Positions 24,931-32,953 of a stretch of DNA of 64,000 bases are shown in pieces. The stretch comes from Flavivirga aquimarina (GTDB lineage: Bacteria > Bacteroidota > Bacteroidia > Flavobacteriales > Flavobacteriaceae). Below the pieces are notes generated by a model, which saw nothing but the letters and a program-made list of their open reading frames with translations, had not been told where the DNA came from and ran no database searches. A program made the translations under genes and the position numbers. The stretch lies in NCBI RefSeq assembly GCF_030540835.1, contig NZ_JAUOEK010000066.1:30085-94084 (forward strand). Direction: 5' to 3'. Every line of letters starts with the position of its first letter. The first letter of the stretch is position 1.

Positions 24931-26049
24931 TTAATGTTTCAAAGGAATTACCATATTCCAGGTATTCTCAAATTTCCAGGCCTTAGGACCGCTACCAACC
25001 GCAGCAAATAAATGGGTTGGTTTACCGTCTTCAATTAAAACAAAAGGACGTTCAAAATGGTTTTGAAATGATTTAGTGCCATCGTCCCATAAAATATGAC
25101 GGCTGTAGGCTTTTACCTGTTCAAATAAATGCCATTTTACACCATCTTTAGACCAAACGTGGATGCCTCCACCTTCTTCTCCACATATTTCTCCAGACCG
25201 ATCTTTTATAACCGCTTCATAACGGTCACCTGCCCACCAAATGTATGGATCTTCTACATCTATTCTATTATTATCTTCGGTTTCAAAACGAAATACGGGC
25301 TCTTCACTTAGCCTTTTATACTCTCCTCTAGGACCAGAAGCCATAGCAACACCTAATAATAATGGTGGCTTTCTATCAACAGAAGATTTGTACATCAATA
25401 GTATTTTTCCTGTTTTAGGGTCTACAGCAGGAGCTGGATTGGATGTAATTGACGCATCCCAATGCCCAGGTCTAGGTTCTATTACAGGTTTATCGACACG
25501 TTCCCACGGACCGAAAACAGAATCACTTATTGCTAAACCTACACGTTTGTTCAACCAAGCTTGATCCCAATTTTCACCAGAAACCTTTGGGTTGTCTTTT
25601 GTTGGCATTGGAAAATCGTAAGTCGTTCCAAAATGATATAATAAATACTTGTCTTTATATTTTATAATTCTAGGGTTATGTGTGCACATGCCATCAAAAA
25701 ACTCTTTCCCTCTAACTGGAAGTACTACTTCTTGAAATTTGTATGGACCAACAGGAGTATCTGCCACCGCACGAACGACTTCTGAATTTGTAACCCAATT
25801 ACCAAAACCAACATCTTTAGACCATCTGGAAGCAAACATATGGTATTTACCATCCTCTCCTTTAATTACAGACGACCCCCAGATCCAATAAGCATCGTCA
25901 CGAAAACCACCACCAACTGGTGCAGGTAAAATCCGATCTATAAAAGCTGTTTTTGGAGGTTGACTATTAGAAACACATGACCATAAACCAGTTGTAGCTA
26001 TAATTGCAGACCCTTTTATAGAGGTTTCAATAAATGTTCTTCTTTTCAT
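24931..26049 (-). CDS. GH43/GH117-like five-bladed propeller glycosidase, exported lipoprotein
   Basis: A 372-residue protein. The N-terminus MKRRTFIETSIKGSA has a twin-arginine-like pair, and the hydrophobic stretch ends at LWSC, a plausible lipobox. The remainder looks like a GH43/GH117-type beta-propeller (DDAYWIWGSSVIKGEDGKYHMFASRWS, THNPRIIKYKDKYLLYH, DASITSNPAPAVDPKTGKILLMYKSS, DVEDPYIWWAGDRYEAVIKD). The conserved acidic residues in those blades are candidate catalytic residues. The substrate is unknown. It stands apart from the laminarin locus, with an outer-membrane-barrel gene upstream on the same strand. Confidence 0.75.
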   Translation of the reverse strand: MKRRTFIETSIKGSAIIATTGLWSCVSNSQPPKTAFIDRILPAPVGGGFRDDAYWIWGSSVIKGEDGKYHMFASRWSKDVGFGNWVTNSEVVRAVADTPVGPYKFQEVVLPVRGKEFFDGMCTHNPRIIKYKDKYLLYHFGTTYDFPMPTKDNPKVSGENWDQAWLNKRVGLAISDSVFGPWERVDKPVIEPRPGHWDASITSNPAPAVDPKTGKILLMYKSSVDRKPPLLLGVAMASGPRGEYKRLSEEPVFRFETEDNNRIDVEDPYIWWAGDRYEAVIKDRSGEICGEEGGGIHVWSKDGVKWHLFEQVKAYSRHILWDDGTKSFQNHFERPFVLIEDGKPTHLFAAVGSGPKAWKFENTWNMVIPLKH

Positions 26050-26073
26050 AAAATACCCTTTTAATTTGCCAAG

Positions 26074-26760
26074 CTAAAGTAGAAATAAAACCCCAAAAAC
26101 CAACATATTTTGGTTTCCTTTAAAGCTTGAATTTCCTCCAGAACTATCAACATCTTGAGAATTTAATTTCCTTAATATATTGGTAAAACCATAAATATAT
26201 TGCGCTTTTAGTCTAATAAATTTATACCCTGCAGAAGCACCAATAGTACCGTTAATGTTGAATTGAGAGATGTTGCTAATATCACTAGCCAATAAATTAC
26301 TGTAGTTATTTATATAATAGTTTGCTTGCGATTTGTCTTTTAATTCCAATGTTCCATTATACTGCAACATAGGGCCTAGATCAATGGTAACATAGTTTTT
26401 AATCAATTTTATATGTCCTAATAAGGCTACTTGAGCTGCTAACATTTTGTATTCAATAAATGCATTAGGATCACTATTGCTTAACATAGAAGGCCTGGCA
26501 GAAATATCAATATTGTTTTGTGATATCTGCATACCAAAACTTACATTATAAAATCTGTGCGGAATATCAACCATTGTACTAAATCCTCCCATAAACCCAT
26601 TGCCTTGAGAAGTAATAAAATTGTTGGTAGTTATATTAAAATTTGTAATGGCTGCGTTAATGCCAATGCCATTAGATATTCTATAATTTCCTTTTTGTGC
26701 ATAACCAGTTGTAACAAAACAGGTCATTATGACTACTAATAAAGTAAGTTGTTTTTTCAT
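26074..26760 (-). CDS. Outer-membrane beta-barrel protein (PorT-like)
   Basis: A 228-residue protein with a clear signal peptide (MKKQLTLLVVIMTCFVTTGYAQ). Alternating aromatic/polar strands follow, typical of an eight- to ten-stranded barrel (YNVSFGMQISQNNIDI, YVTIDLGPMLQYNGTLEL, FIRLKAQYIYGFTNIL, NMLVFGVLFLL at the very end). It matches the general outer-membrane-beta-barrel class of Bacteroidota. No specific role can be given. It is divergent from the stomatin-like gene across 77 bases. Confidence 0.8.
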   Translation of the reverse strand: MKKQLTLLVVIMTCFVTTGYAQKGNYRISNGIGINAAITNFNITTNNFITSQGNGFMGGFSTMVDIPHRFYNVSFGMQISQNNIDISARPSMLSNSDPNAFIEYKMLAAQVALLGHIKLIKNYVTIDLGPMLQYNGTLELKDKSQANYYINNYSNLLASDISNISQFNINGTIGASAGYKFIRLKAQYIYGFTNILRKLNSQDVDSSGGNSSFKGNQNMLVFGVLFLL

Positions 26761-26837
26761 GCTATTTTAGGCTTAGGTGTGCAAATATAGCTTAAATTAG
26801 TAATTCGTTATTTTCTAACTATTTTAATAAAATTATT

Positions 26838-27761
26838 ATGAACTTCTATTACATTCCTATTATTGTTTTTGGATTATTATTTATAATCTCAATGGTTTTT
26901 ACCGTGAAACAGCAAACAGCGGCAATTATAGAACGCTTTGGCAAATTTCAAACAATTGCTCAATCTGGTTTACGATTTAAAATTCCTTTAATAGATCGCA
27001 TTTCTGGTCGCTTAAGTTTAAAAATTCAACAATTAGATGTTATTGTTGAAACAAAAACTAAAGATGATGTATTTGTACGTTTAAAAGTGTCTGTTCAATA
27101 TAAAGTGATTAAAGAGAAAGTTTACGATGCGTTTTATAAACTGGATTACCCACATGACCAAATTACATCTTATGTATTTGATGTGGTTCGTGCCGAAGTA
27201 CCAAAAATGATTCTTGATGATGTGTTTTTGCGTAAAGATGATATTGCGATTGCTGTTAAATCTGAACTTAACGAAGCCATGATGGAATATGGTTACGATA
27301 TTATAAAAACACTGGTAACAGATATCGATCCTGATGGACAGGTAAAAGAAGCAATGAACAGAATTAATGCTTCCGAACGTGAAAAAATTGCAGCACAGTT
27401 TGAGGGTGATGCACAGCGTATTTTAATTGTTGAAAAGGCAAAAGCAGAAGCAGAAAGTAAGCGTTTACAAGGTCAGGGTATTGCAGATCAAAGAAGAGAA
27501 ATTGCTCGTGGTTTAGAAGAGTCTGTTGAAGTATTAAATAGAGTTGGTATAAACAGTCAAGAAGCATCGGCACTTATTGTTGTAACACAACATTATGATA
27601 CATTACAATCTTTAGGAGAGGAGACCAATAGTAATTTAATTTTACTGCCAAATGCACCTCAGGCCGGAAGTAATATGCTAAATGATATGGTAGCAAGTTT
27701 TGCAGCCAGTAACCAGATTGGTGAAGCAATGAAGAAAGCTAAAAAGGATAAGAATGAATAA
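26838..27761 (+). CDS. SPFH/Band 7 (stomatin-like) membrane protein
   Basis: A 307-residue protein with one N-terminal membrane anchor (MNFYYIPIIVFGLLFIISMVF). An SPFH domain follows (KQQTAAIIERFGKFQTIAQSGLRFKIPLID, VFVRLKVSVQYKV, DIDPDGQVKEAMNRINASEREK). Next comes a long alanine/glutamate-rich coiled coil (AQFEGDAQRILIVEKAKAEAESKRL). Such proteins oligomerise at the inner membrane and organise membrane microdomains or proteases. No NfeD partner gene is adjacent. The call is firm at family level only. Confidence 0.92.
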   Translation: MNFYYIPIIVFGLLFIISMVFTVKQQTAAIIERFGKFQTIAQSGLRFKIPLIDRISGRLSLKIQQLDVIVETKTKDDVFVRLKVSVQYKVIKEKVYDAFYKLDYPHDQITSYVFDVVRAEVPKMILDDVFLRKDDIAIAVKSELNEAMMEYGYDIIKTLVTDIDPDGQVKEAMNRINASEREKIAAQFEGDAQRILIVEKAKAEAESKRLQGQGIADQRREIARGLEESVEVLNRVGINSQEASALIVVTQHYDTLQSLGEETNSNLILLPNAPQAGSNMLNDMVASFAASNQIGEAMKKAKKDKNE

Positions 27762-27807
27762 AATTAACTTCGGTTATTATAAAGTCTAATATTTGTCATT
27801 ATGAGGA

Positions 27808-27837
27808 GTCTCAACCCCGAGTTATCGGGGTCGAGAC
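27808..27837. repeat. Dispersed palindrome after the stomatin-like gene
   Basis: GTCTCAACCCCGA (27808-27820) pairs with TCGGGGTCGAGAC (27825-27837) with one mismatch. A second weaker palindrome follows at about 27875-27907 (ATTGTCACGACTTT with AAAGTCTCACAAT). They occupy most of the gap between convergent genes and may help terminate both transcripts. Confidence 0.55.
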
Positions 27838-27942
27838 TTCGTAATAATCTTTCGAATTGAATTTAAAATTGAACAGATTGTCACGACTTTTGCAAAGTCT
27901 CACAATGTCATTGTATTTAGACTTATAGACCTTTTTTCCAAT

Positions 27943-28443
27943 CTATAACTTTTTAAACTTAGGCTTTTCTTTTTCCTCTTTTTCGGGTGTATCAGTACTT
28001 AAACGACCCGGAAATGTTAAAGAGGTACTCGCAAATGAAGTTCCAAAATTTACGTTTGCATAATATACCTGACTTACGGCGTCTTTTACCTGTTCTTGTG
28101 ATAATTCTTTTAATGGGTGAATAAATACTGACCATAAAATACCATCTGAAACGGCATATTTAACATCTAAAGCAGTATGAAAATTGGCAACCAAAGCAGC
28201 TTTAATTAATTCGTTACTTAAGTTATTGGAATCTGATATGGGCGAAATGATTCGCATTCTATTATGATTGGCATCTGTAATGGACATTAATGGAATGTCT
28301 TTAATATAAAATTGCCAGGCTCCGTTATTTCCCTGAATAGAATCGCTAACAGATGAGTAAATATTATGAAGTGTTTCATTAGTCATATTTTGAGATAAGC
28401 TACTAAGCGGAAAAACGAATAAAATAAAAAACCATTTTTTCAT
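27943..28443 (-). CDS. Hypothetical exported protein
   Basis: A 166-residue protein with a signal peptide (MKKWFFILFVFPLSSLSQ). The body has mixed alpha/beta character and a lysine/glutamate-rich C-terminal tail (PEKEEKEKPKFKKL). No family is recognised. It is probably periplasmic or secreted. It lies on the same strand as the following GNAT-like gene, 63 bases apart. The function is unknown. Confidence 0.7.
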   Translation of the reverse strand: MKKWFFILFVFPLSSLSQNMTNETLHNIYSSVSDSIQGNNGAWQFYIKDIPLMSITDANHNRMRIISPISDSNNLSNELIKAALVANFHTALDVKYAVSDGILWSVFIHPLKELSQEQVKDAVSQVYYANVNFGTSFASTSLTFPGRLSTDTPEKEEKEKPKFKKL

Positions 28444-28506
28444 AAAAGTATATTTAATAAGTAAGTCGAAAGAAGGTTTAAATACTTAACTAATCTATAT
28501 TTTTTA

Positions 28507-29670
28507 TTATTTGAAAGGGTGGCGTTCTTCCCAGTCTTTTTTGGGATTCATTAAACCAAAAATCGATTTTAAAATACGATTAACAAAGCTATTTGTGTGT
28601 TTCATATATACTGCCATAGCTTCCGGTTTAGCACCCACAGAGCTTTTAATTTCCATAGCTGTTCTTGCATAAACAATAGAAGAAAAGGTATTGTTAATGC
28701 CGTATTTAACCATATCGTATAACATGTTTAAATACAATTGATTTGAATATTGATGTTCTGCATCATAACCTAAAAAATAAGTTTCTAAATTTTCATTGTT
28801 AACTATTAAAGTAAAGAAGCCAACAAGTTTATCATTTAGATAATATCCAAAAACTTTAAAGTTTTCTTTTAAATAAAACTTCAGGCTATAAAAGTGATTT
28901 TCTGGTAACAAAAATGTATTAAACTTAGCATTGTTAGAAACATTCAAATAAAGATGGTATAATTTGTTAGAGTCATTTTTAATCGTTTCTAAGTCTAATT
29001 CATGGCACTCTATAGATCCTAATTTCTTCTTTGCTCGTCTATAACGCGTTCGGTATTTTTTAGTCATATAGGCAGTATAATCATCAAATACTTCCCACGT
29101 TGGCTGTATTTTCATAATCATATTGGGCTGTACTAAAACTTTATATAATTTATGTGAACTGAAAAAAGATTTTTCCTTATGAATGGTATCATCAAGAAAA
29201 TAATCCTTAAACATAATGGCACGAATTTTCTTTTTTTGTGTTTCTTTTATTTCTTTTTTAATGTCTCCTATGGCATTAAAAACACATTCTAAATATGTAA
29301 ATTGAGAAATGTGTTCCTTATTAAAATACACACCATGTTGCCCTGTCTGCGTTAAATTACCGATAACTAAAATATTTCCTTTTAATATTTTTGAAACAAT
29401 TTCTTGAAACAACTCTTTTATGCAAGATACTTGTGTTTTCCTGAACATATCTTTTAAGTACAACTGTACACGTTGAACGATGGCAACACCAACTAAAAGA
29501 TCGTCACTAAAAACACCAATATAAAAAAGCTGAATGTTATTAGGAGACGCTTCTTCTAATGCTTTTAAATAATTTACATGTAAAAAGATATCATGTTTTA
29601 CAAAAGCATCCCAACCTTTAGGAAGGTTGTTAGCAGAATGATAAATGTGAGAAGTTATATTCAATAGCAA
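28507..29670 (-). CDS. GNAT/FemAB-like acyltransferase family protein
   Basis: A 387-residue protein without a signal peptide. The C-terminal half resembles the acyl-CoA N-acyltransferase fold used by FemAB- and BioF2-like proteins: YRRAKKKLGSIECHEL, VFGYYLNDKLVGFFTLIVNNENLETYFLGYDAEHQ, LYLNMLYDMVKYGI. The N-terminal half has a weaker second copy of that fold (YIGVFSDDLLVGVAIVQRVQL). The acceptor molecule is not known. Confidence 0.65.
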   Translation of the reverse strand: MLLNITSHIYHSANNLPKGWDAFVKHDIFLHVNYLKALEEASPNNIQLFYIGVFSDDLLVGVAIVQRVQLYLKDMFRKTQVSCIKELFQEIVSKILKGNILVIGNLTQTGQHGVYFNKEHISQFTYLECVFNAIGDIKKEIKETQKKKIRAIMFKDYFLDDTIHKEKSFFSSHKLYKVLVQPNMIMKIQPTWEVFDDYTAYMTKKYRTRYRRAKKKLGSIECHELDLETIKNDSNKLYHLYLNVSNNAKFNTFLLPENHFYSLKFYLKENFKVFGYYLNDKLVGFFTLIVNNENLETYFLGYDAEHQYSNQLYLNMLYDMVKYGINNTFSSIVYARTAMEIKSSVGAKPEAMAVYMKHTNSFVNRILKSIFGLMNPKKDWEERHPFK

Positions 29671-29730
29671 TAAAAAAGACCAAAAATTACAATTTTCAGT
29701 CTTTAAAAATGTTAAAAAATTACAAAATGA

Positions 29731-30210
29731 TTATTTCCAACCACAAATAATGGCTCCCATAACTCCTAAAGTTACGATCCAATAACCACTATTTATAAAA
29801 ATATATTTTGCGCTTTTACGTTCAAATAAAGCATTAGTTCCTAAAATTGGAAGAGCAACAAATATACCTGCGATTACCCCATGGAATGCACCGTGTTTGA
29901 ACGTTCTAAATTCATTACCATAGTCTGCCATAAAAGCATCGTAAGAAGGTAGAATACCCAACTCTCCTTGAGTAAGGCTAGAAGCTCCCATTTGGTGAAT
30001 TGTAGTAGGTAACAAAGACATTGCTAATAGAATTGCAAAAATAAAAGCCATGATAAAAATCTTTGCCATGTTAGCTCCTTTCATTTTGTCTTCAGACATG
30101 TCAGCAGCTTTCATCCAAGCTGTTCCAAACACTTTTGGGTTATACCAAATAAACCCAAATAAAAGGGCAGAAACTGCCGCAGCAACAATTGCTAAAAAAT
30201 TAATTTCCAT
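29731..30210 (-). CDS. DUF1761 integral membrane protein
   Basis: A 159-residue protein with four membrane helices. It has the DUF1761 signature at the N-terminus (INFLAIVAAAVSALLFGFIWYNPKVFG), where the WYNP motif is typical. Residues 30-50 (AWMKAADMSEDKMKGANM) form the polar linker before helix two. The function of the family is unknown. It is an isolated leftward gene. Confidence 0.85.
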   Translation of the reverse strand: MEINFLAIVAAAVSALLFGFIWYNPKVFGTAWMKAADMSEDKMKGANMAKIFIMAFIFAILLAMSLLPTTIHQMGASSLTQGELGILPSYDAFMADYGNEFRTFKHGAFHGVIAGIFVALPILGTNALFERKSAKYIFINSGYWIVTLGVMGAIICGWK

Positions 30211-30402
30211 TATATATTTAGTTATAGTTAGAATATAAATATATACAAAATTATAACATCAATATTAATTTTTTAGGGATTTATAAACTTTATAACCTAT
30301 TTTAAATGGTCTCAGCCTCAGTTACTAACAGCTCATTTTCACTTACCAATTTTCTAATAAAATATCAAAAACAAGCACTATTGTAATTTTAGTCCATGCT
30401 TT

Positions 30403-31971
30403 TTAATAAATTGTATCGATACTTTTATTTAATGGGTTTTGAAAAACACTTTCCTTAAGTTGATAATCTACTTTTTTCACTTCCAATAGATCCAAAAGAC
30501 TGTGATAAAGAATATCTGTTGTGAAGTGCGAATACTTATTTTTGCGAATAGCTTCAACCTTTAGCGGGTAGTTTTTAATAAACCGATTAGAAAACCATAA
30601 AACCATTGCAGGGTTCATACATGCTCGCTTATTTTGCCCATGTAACCACTTCCCATCTTCACCTAAAGCTTCTCCATGATCGGAAATATAAATTAAAACG
30701 GTTGGGTAGTCTTGTTGTTCTATCGTTTTGATAAGCTTTTCTAAAAAATAATCTAGATATACAATCGTATTGTCGTATGAGTTGATCATTTGCTCTTTAC
30801 TTAAAGAAGGAATATGTTTTGAATCGATTACTGGCTTAAACTTTCTTTGAGCATCTTTGTATCTGTTTTCATACCACCAATGACTTCCCATCATGTGTAA
30901 AGTGAATAAGCTTTTGTTTTTTCCATTTGAAAAACTGGAGCGAAAAGGCTTTAAAAGTTCTTCATCAAAAGCTTTTTTAAAGCTTAAGTAAGATCTTAAA
31001 CTATCAACCAAAACCACTTTCTTATTAGTTTTTACAATACTGGCATAGCTTCTTTCCAACTCCTGATTACCAAACCAAACGGTTTGATAATTACACTTAT
31101 TAAAAACATCGAAAACAGATGTTATACTATCCAATGATTTGTCATAAACACTAGCACTAGTTATCATTGTTGGTAGACTAGAAGCAGTATATGTGTGTGG
31201 AGTATATATATTATTAAAACTTACAATATTCTTTCTTTTACTTAAAAAGGGTGTCGTTTCTCTATTGTAACCATTTAACTGAAGATGATCTGCTCTTACG
31301 GTCTCTCCAAGTACTAAAACAATTTTTAGGCTATCTATATTGCTGCGTGCTCCATCTTTTATGTCATTAAAAGTATATTTTTCTTTTTTTAAATAATCTT
31401 TTAAGCCAAAAAACACACTGTAAGGTAATCTACTTTTTAATGTATTTACTCTTTTACTTTCAACTAAAGTAAAGCTATAAATAGAGATTATTGTAATTAT
31501 TAAAAAAGGAATATTAAATTTAAATGGAAATAGTTTATTGTAAAACCTATTTATAAGAATAATTAAAGAAAGTGTTATCATTATAAATATAACAAATGGT
31601 ATTGAAATTAAATCTATAGCGATTGTAGACTTGGTTTCTAAAACTATTTGAATTAATGCATTTGTGACTGAAATATCCTGTGTATAAACCCAATAGGAAA
31701 ACAAAGATAGGATGAAGAAAATTGGAATAAAAACAAACCGAAATAACCACTTATTAAACGTTACTAAATAAATATATCCTGAAATTGAAAATTGTAAGAG
31801 GATAATATGTATTAAGTACATTAAACGATCTTTAACCCCTGAAAGTGGAATATGAACATAAGAAGAGAGCGTTATAAAAAAAACAAAAACAAGGTTTAAA
31901 ATTAAATAAAAAACAATCTGTTTTTTGTTTGATTGATAAAATAACACAATATTATTTTTTAATCTTTCCAT
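30403..31971 (-). CDS. Phosphoethanolamine-transferase-like sulfatase-fold membrane protein
   Basis: A 522-residue protein with about five N-terminal membrane helices and a C-terminal alkaline-phosphatase/sulfatase-fold domain. Visible motifs are IVLVLGETVRADHLQLNGYNRETTPFL, TYTASSLPTM with a candidate catalytic Thr, and YISDHGEALGEDGKWLHG with metal ligands Asp-His. This is the EptA/CptA-like layout; enzymes of this group add phosphoethanolamine to lipid A or other envelope glycans. The exact acceptor is unknown. It overlaps the acyltransferase-3 gene by 20 bases, so the two probably modify the same envelope molecule. Confidence 0.88.
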   Translation of the reverse strand: MERLKNNIVLFYQSNKKQIVFYLILNLVFVFFITLSSYVHIPLSGVKDRLMYLIHIILLQFSISGYIYLVTFNKWLFRFVFIPIFFILSLFSYWVYTQDISVTNALIQIVLETKSTIAIDLISIPFVIFIMITLSLIILINRFYNKLFPFKFNIPFLIITIISIYSFTLVESKRVNTLKSRLPYSVFFGLKDYLKKEKYTFNDIKDGARSNIDSLKIVLVLGETVRADHLQLNGYNRETTPFLSKRKNIVSFNNIYTPHTYTASSLPTMITSASVYDKSLDSITSVFDVFNKCNYQTVWFGNQELERSYASIVKTNKKVVLVDSLRSYLSFKKAFDEELLKPFRSSFSNGKNKSLFTLHMMGSHWWYENRYKDAQRKFKPVIDSKHIPSLSKEQMINSYDNTIVYLDYFLEKLIKTIEQQDYPTVLIYISDHGEALGEDGKWLHGQNKRACMNPAMVLWFSNRFIKNYPLKVEAIRKNKYSHFTTDILYHSLLDLLEVKKVDYQLKESVFQNPLNKSIDTIY

Positions 31972-32953
31972 TAAATATTGGGGCGTATTTATTTATTAAA
32001 AAAATAAGAGGTAAAATGAGTAAAACCTGAAAAATAGAAATAAAAAATTTAATGGGTTCACTAAAAACAAATACTTGTATTCCTATAACCATAAGTATGG
32101 CTTTGATGAAGGTTAATGCTCTGAAATGCATTACTAATAAAACAATGGTATTTTTACCTAAAAACGCAAAAAAATTAAGAATTCTGAATTTTTTGAAGAA
32201 CAATAAAACAAATAAAGTCCCTGTTAGGCCATTGATAATAAATAATAGTTCGTTTCCATAAATAGCTCTGTACATATCTATTTTAGGGTTTACAAAGCCT
32301 ATGGTGAGGCTTAAAATTAAAGCAAAAAGCATTACGATTAAAAGTTTATTGGAGTTCAGCTTGACAAGTTGTTCTTTAAGAACATTACCAGACATATAAA
32401 AAACTAATGAAACGCATGCTACATCAATACTCCAGGGCAATTTAAAGTCGAAATAACGAGGGTATAAAAAGCCTAATGAAATTAAAGTAATTAAGACCAA
32501 ATACCTAATAGTTTTTATTTTTATAACTTTTAAAAATGAGTATAAGAGGAATGTTAAAAATATACCAGGTAAAAACCACAGAGGAATCCCCCAGTCCATA
32601 AATTGTATACCTCCCTGTGCATAAAAAATACCTATAAAACTTTTTATAGGATCTAAATTGAAAGTAGTACTATTGCCATAATGTCTTCCTAAAAAAAACC
32701 AAAACAGATATAATAAAAAGGCCCAAAAAAAGTAGGGTATTAAAAGACTCTTAGCACGATGGATAATAGTTTTTGAATTAGTTTCTTTAGGATGAAACAT
32801 TCCAGAAATAAAAAAAAACAAAGGCATATGAAAACTATAGATATAGGATTCTAAATAAGGAAAGTTATGAGCATATATTACTAAAAAGATGCCCAATCCC
32901 TTTGCTTGATCTATCCAATTAAATCTACTTTTTTCTATAATACTTTTATTCAA
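31952..32953 (-). CDS. Acyltransferase 3 family membrane protein
   Basis: A 333-residue protein with about ten membrane helices. It opens with the family N-terminus RFNWIDQAKGLGIFLVIYAHN and the SFHMPLFFFISGMFH motif containing the conserved His. The family O-acylates sugars, lipopolysaccharide or peptidoglycan. The acceptor is not known. It overlaps glnS by 4 bases upstream and the phosphoethanolamine-transferase-like gene downstream by 20. Translation may therefore be coupled through all three genes. Confidence 0.9.
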   Translation of the reverse strand: MNKSIIEKSRFNWIDQAKGLGIFLVIYAHNFPYLESYIYSFHMPLFFFISGMFHPKETNSKTIIHRAKSLLIPYFFWAFLLYLFWFFLGRHYGNSTTFNLDPIKSFIGIFYAQGGIQFMDWGIPLWFLPGIFLTFLLYSFLKVIKIKTIRYLVLITLISLGFLYPRYFDFKLPWSIDVACVSLVFYMSGNVLKEQLVKLNSNKLLIVMLFALILSLTIGFVNPKIDMYRAIYGNELLFIINGLTGTLFVLLFFKKFRILNFFAFLGKNTIVLLVMHFRALTFIKAILMVIGIQVFVFSEPIKFFISIFQVLLILPLIFLINKYAPIFNGKIKK

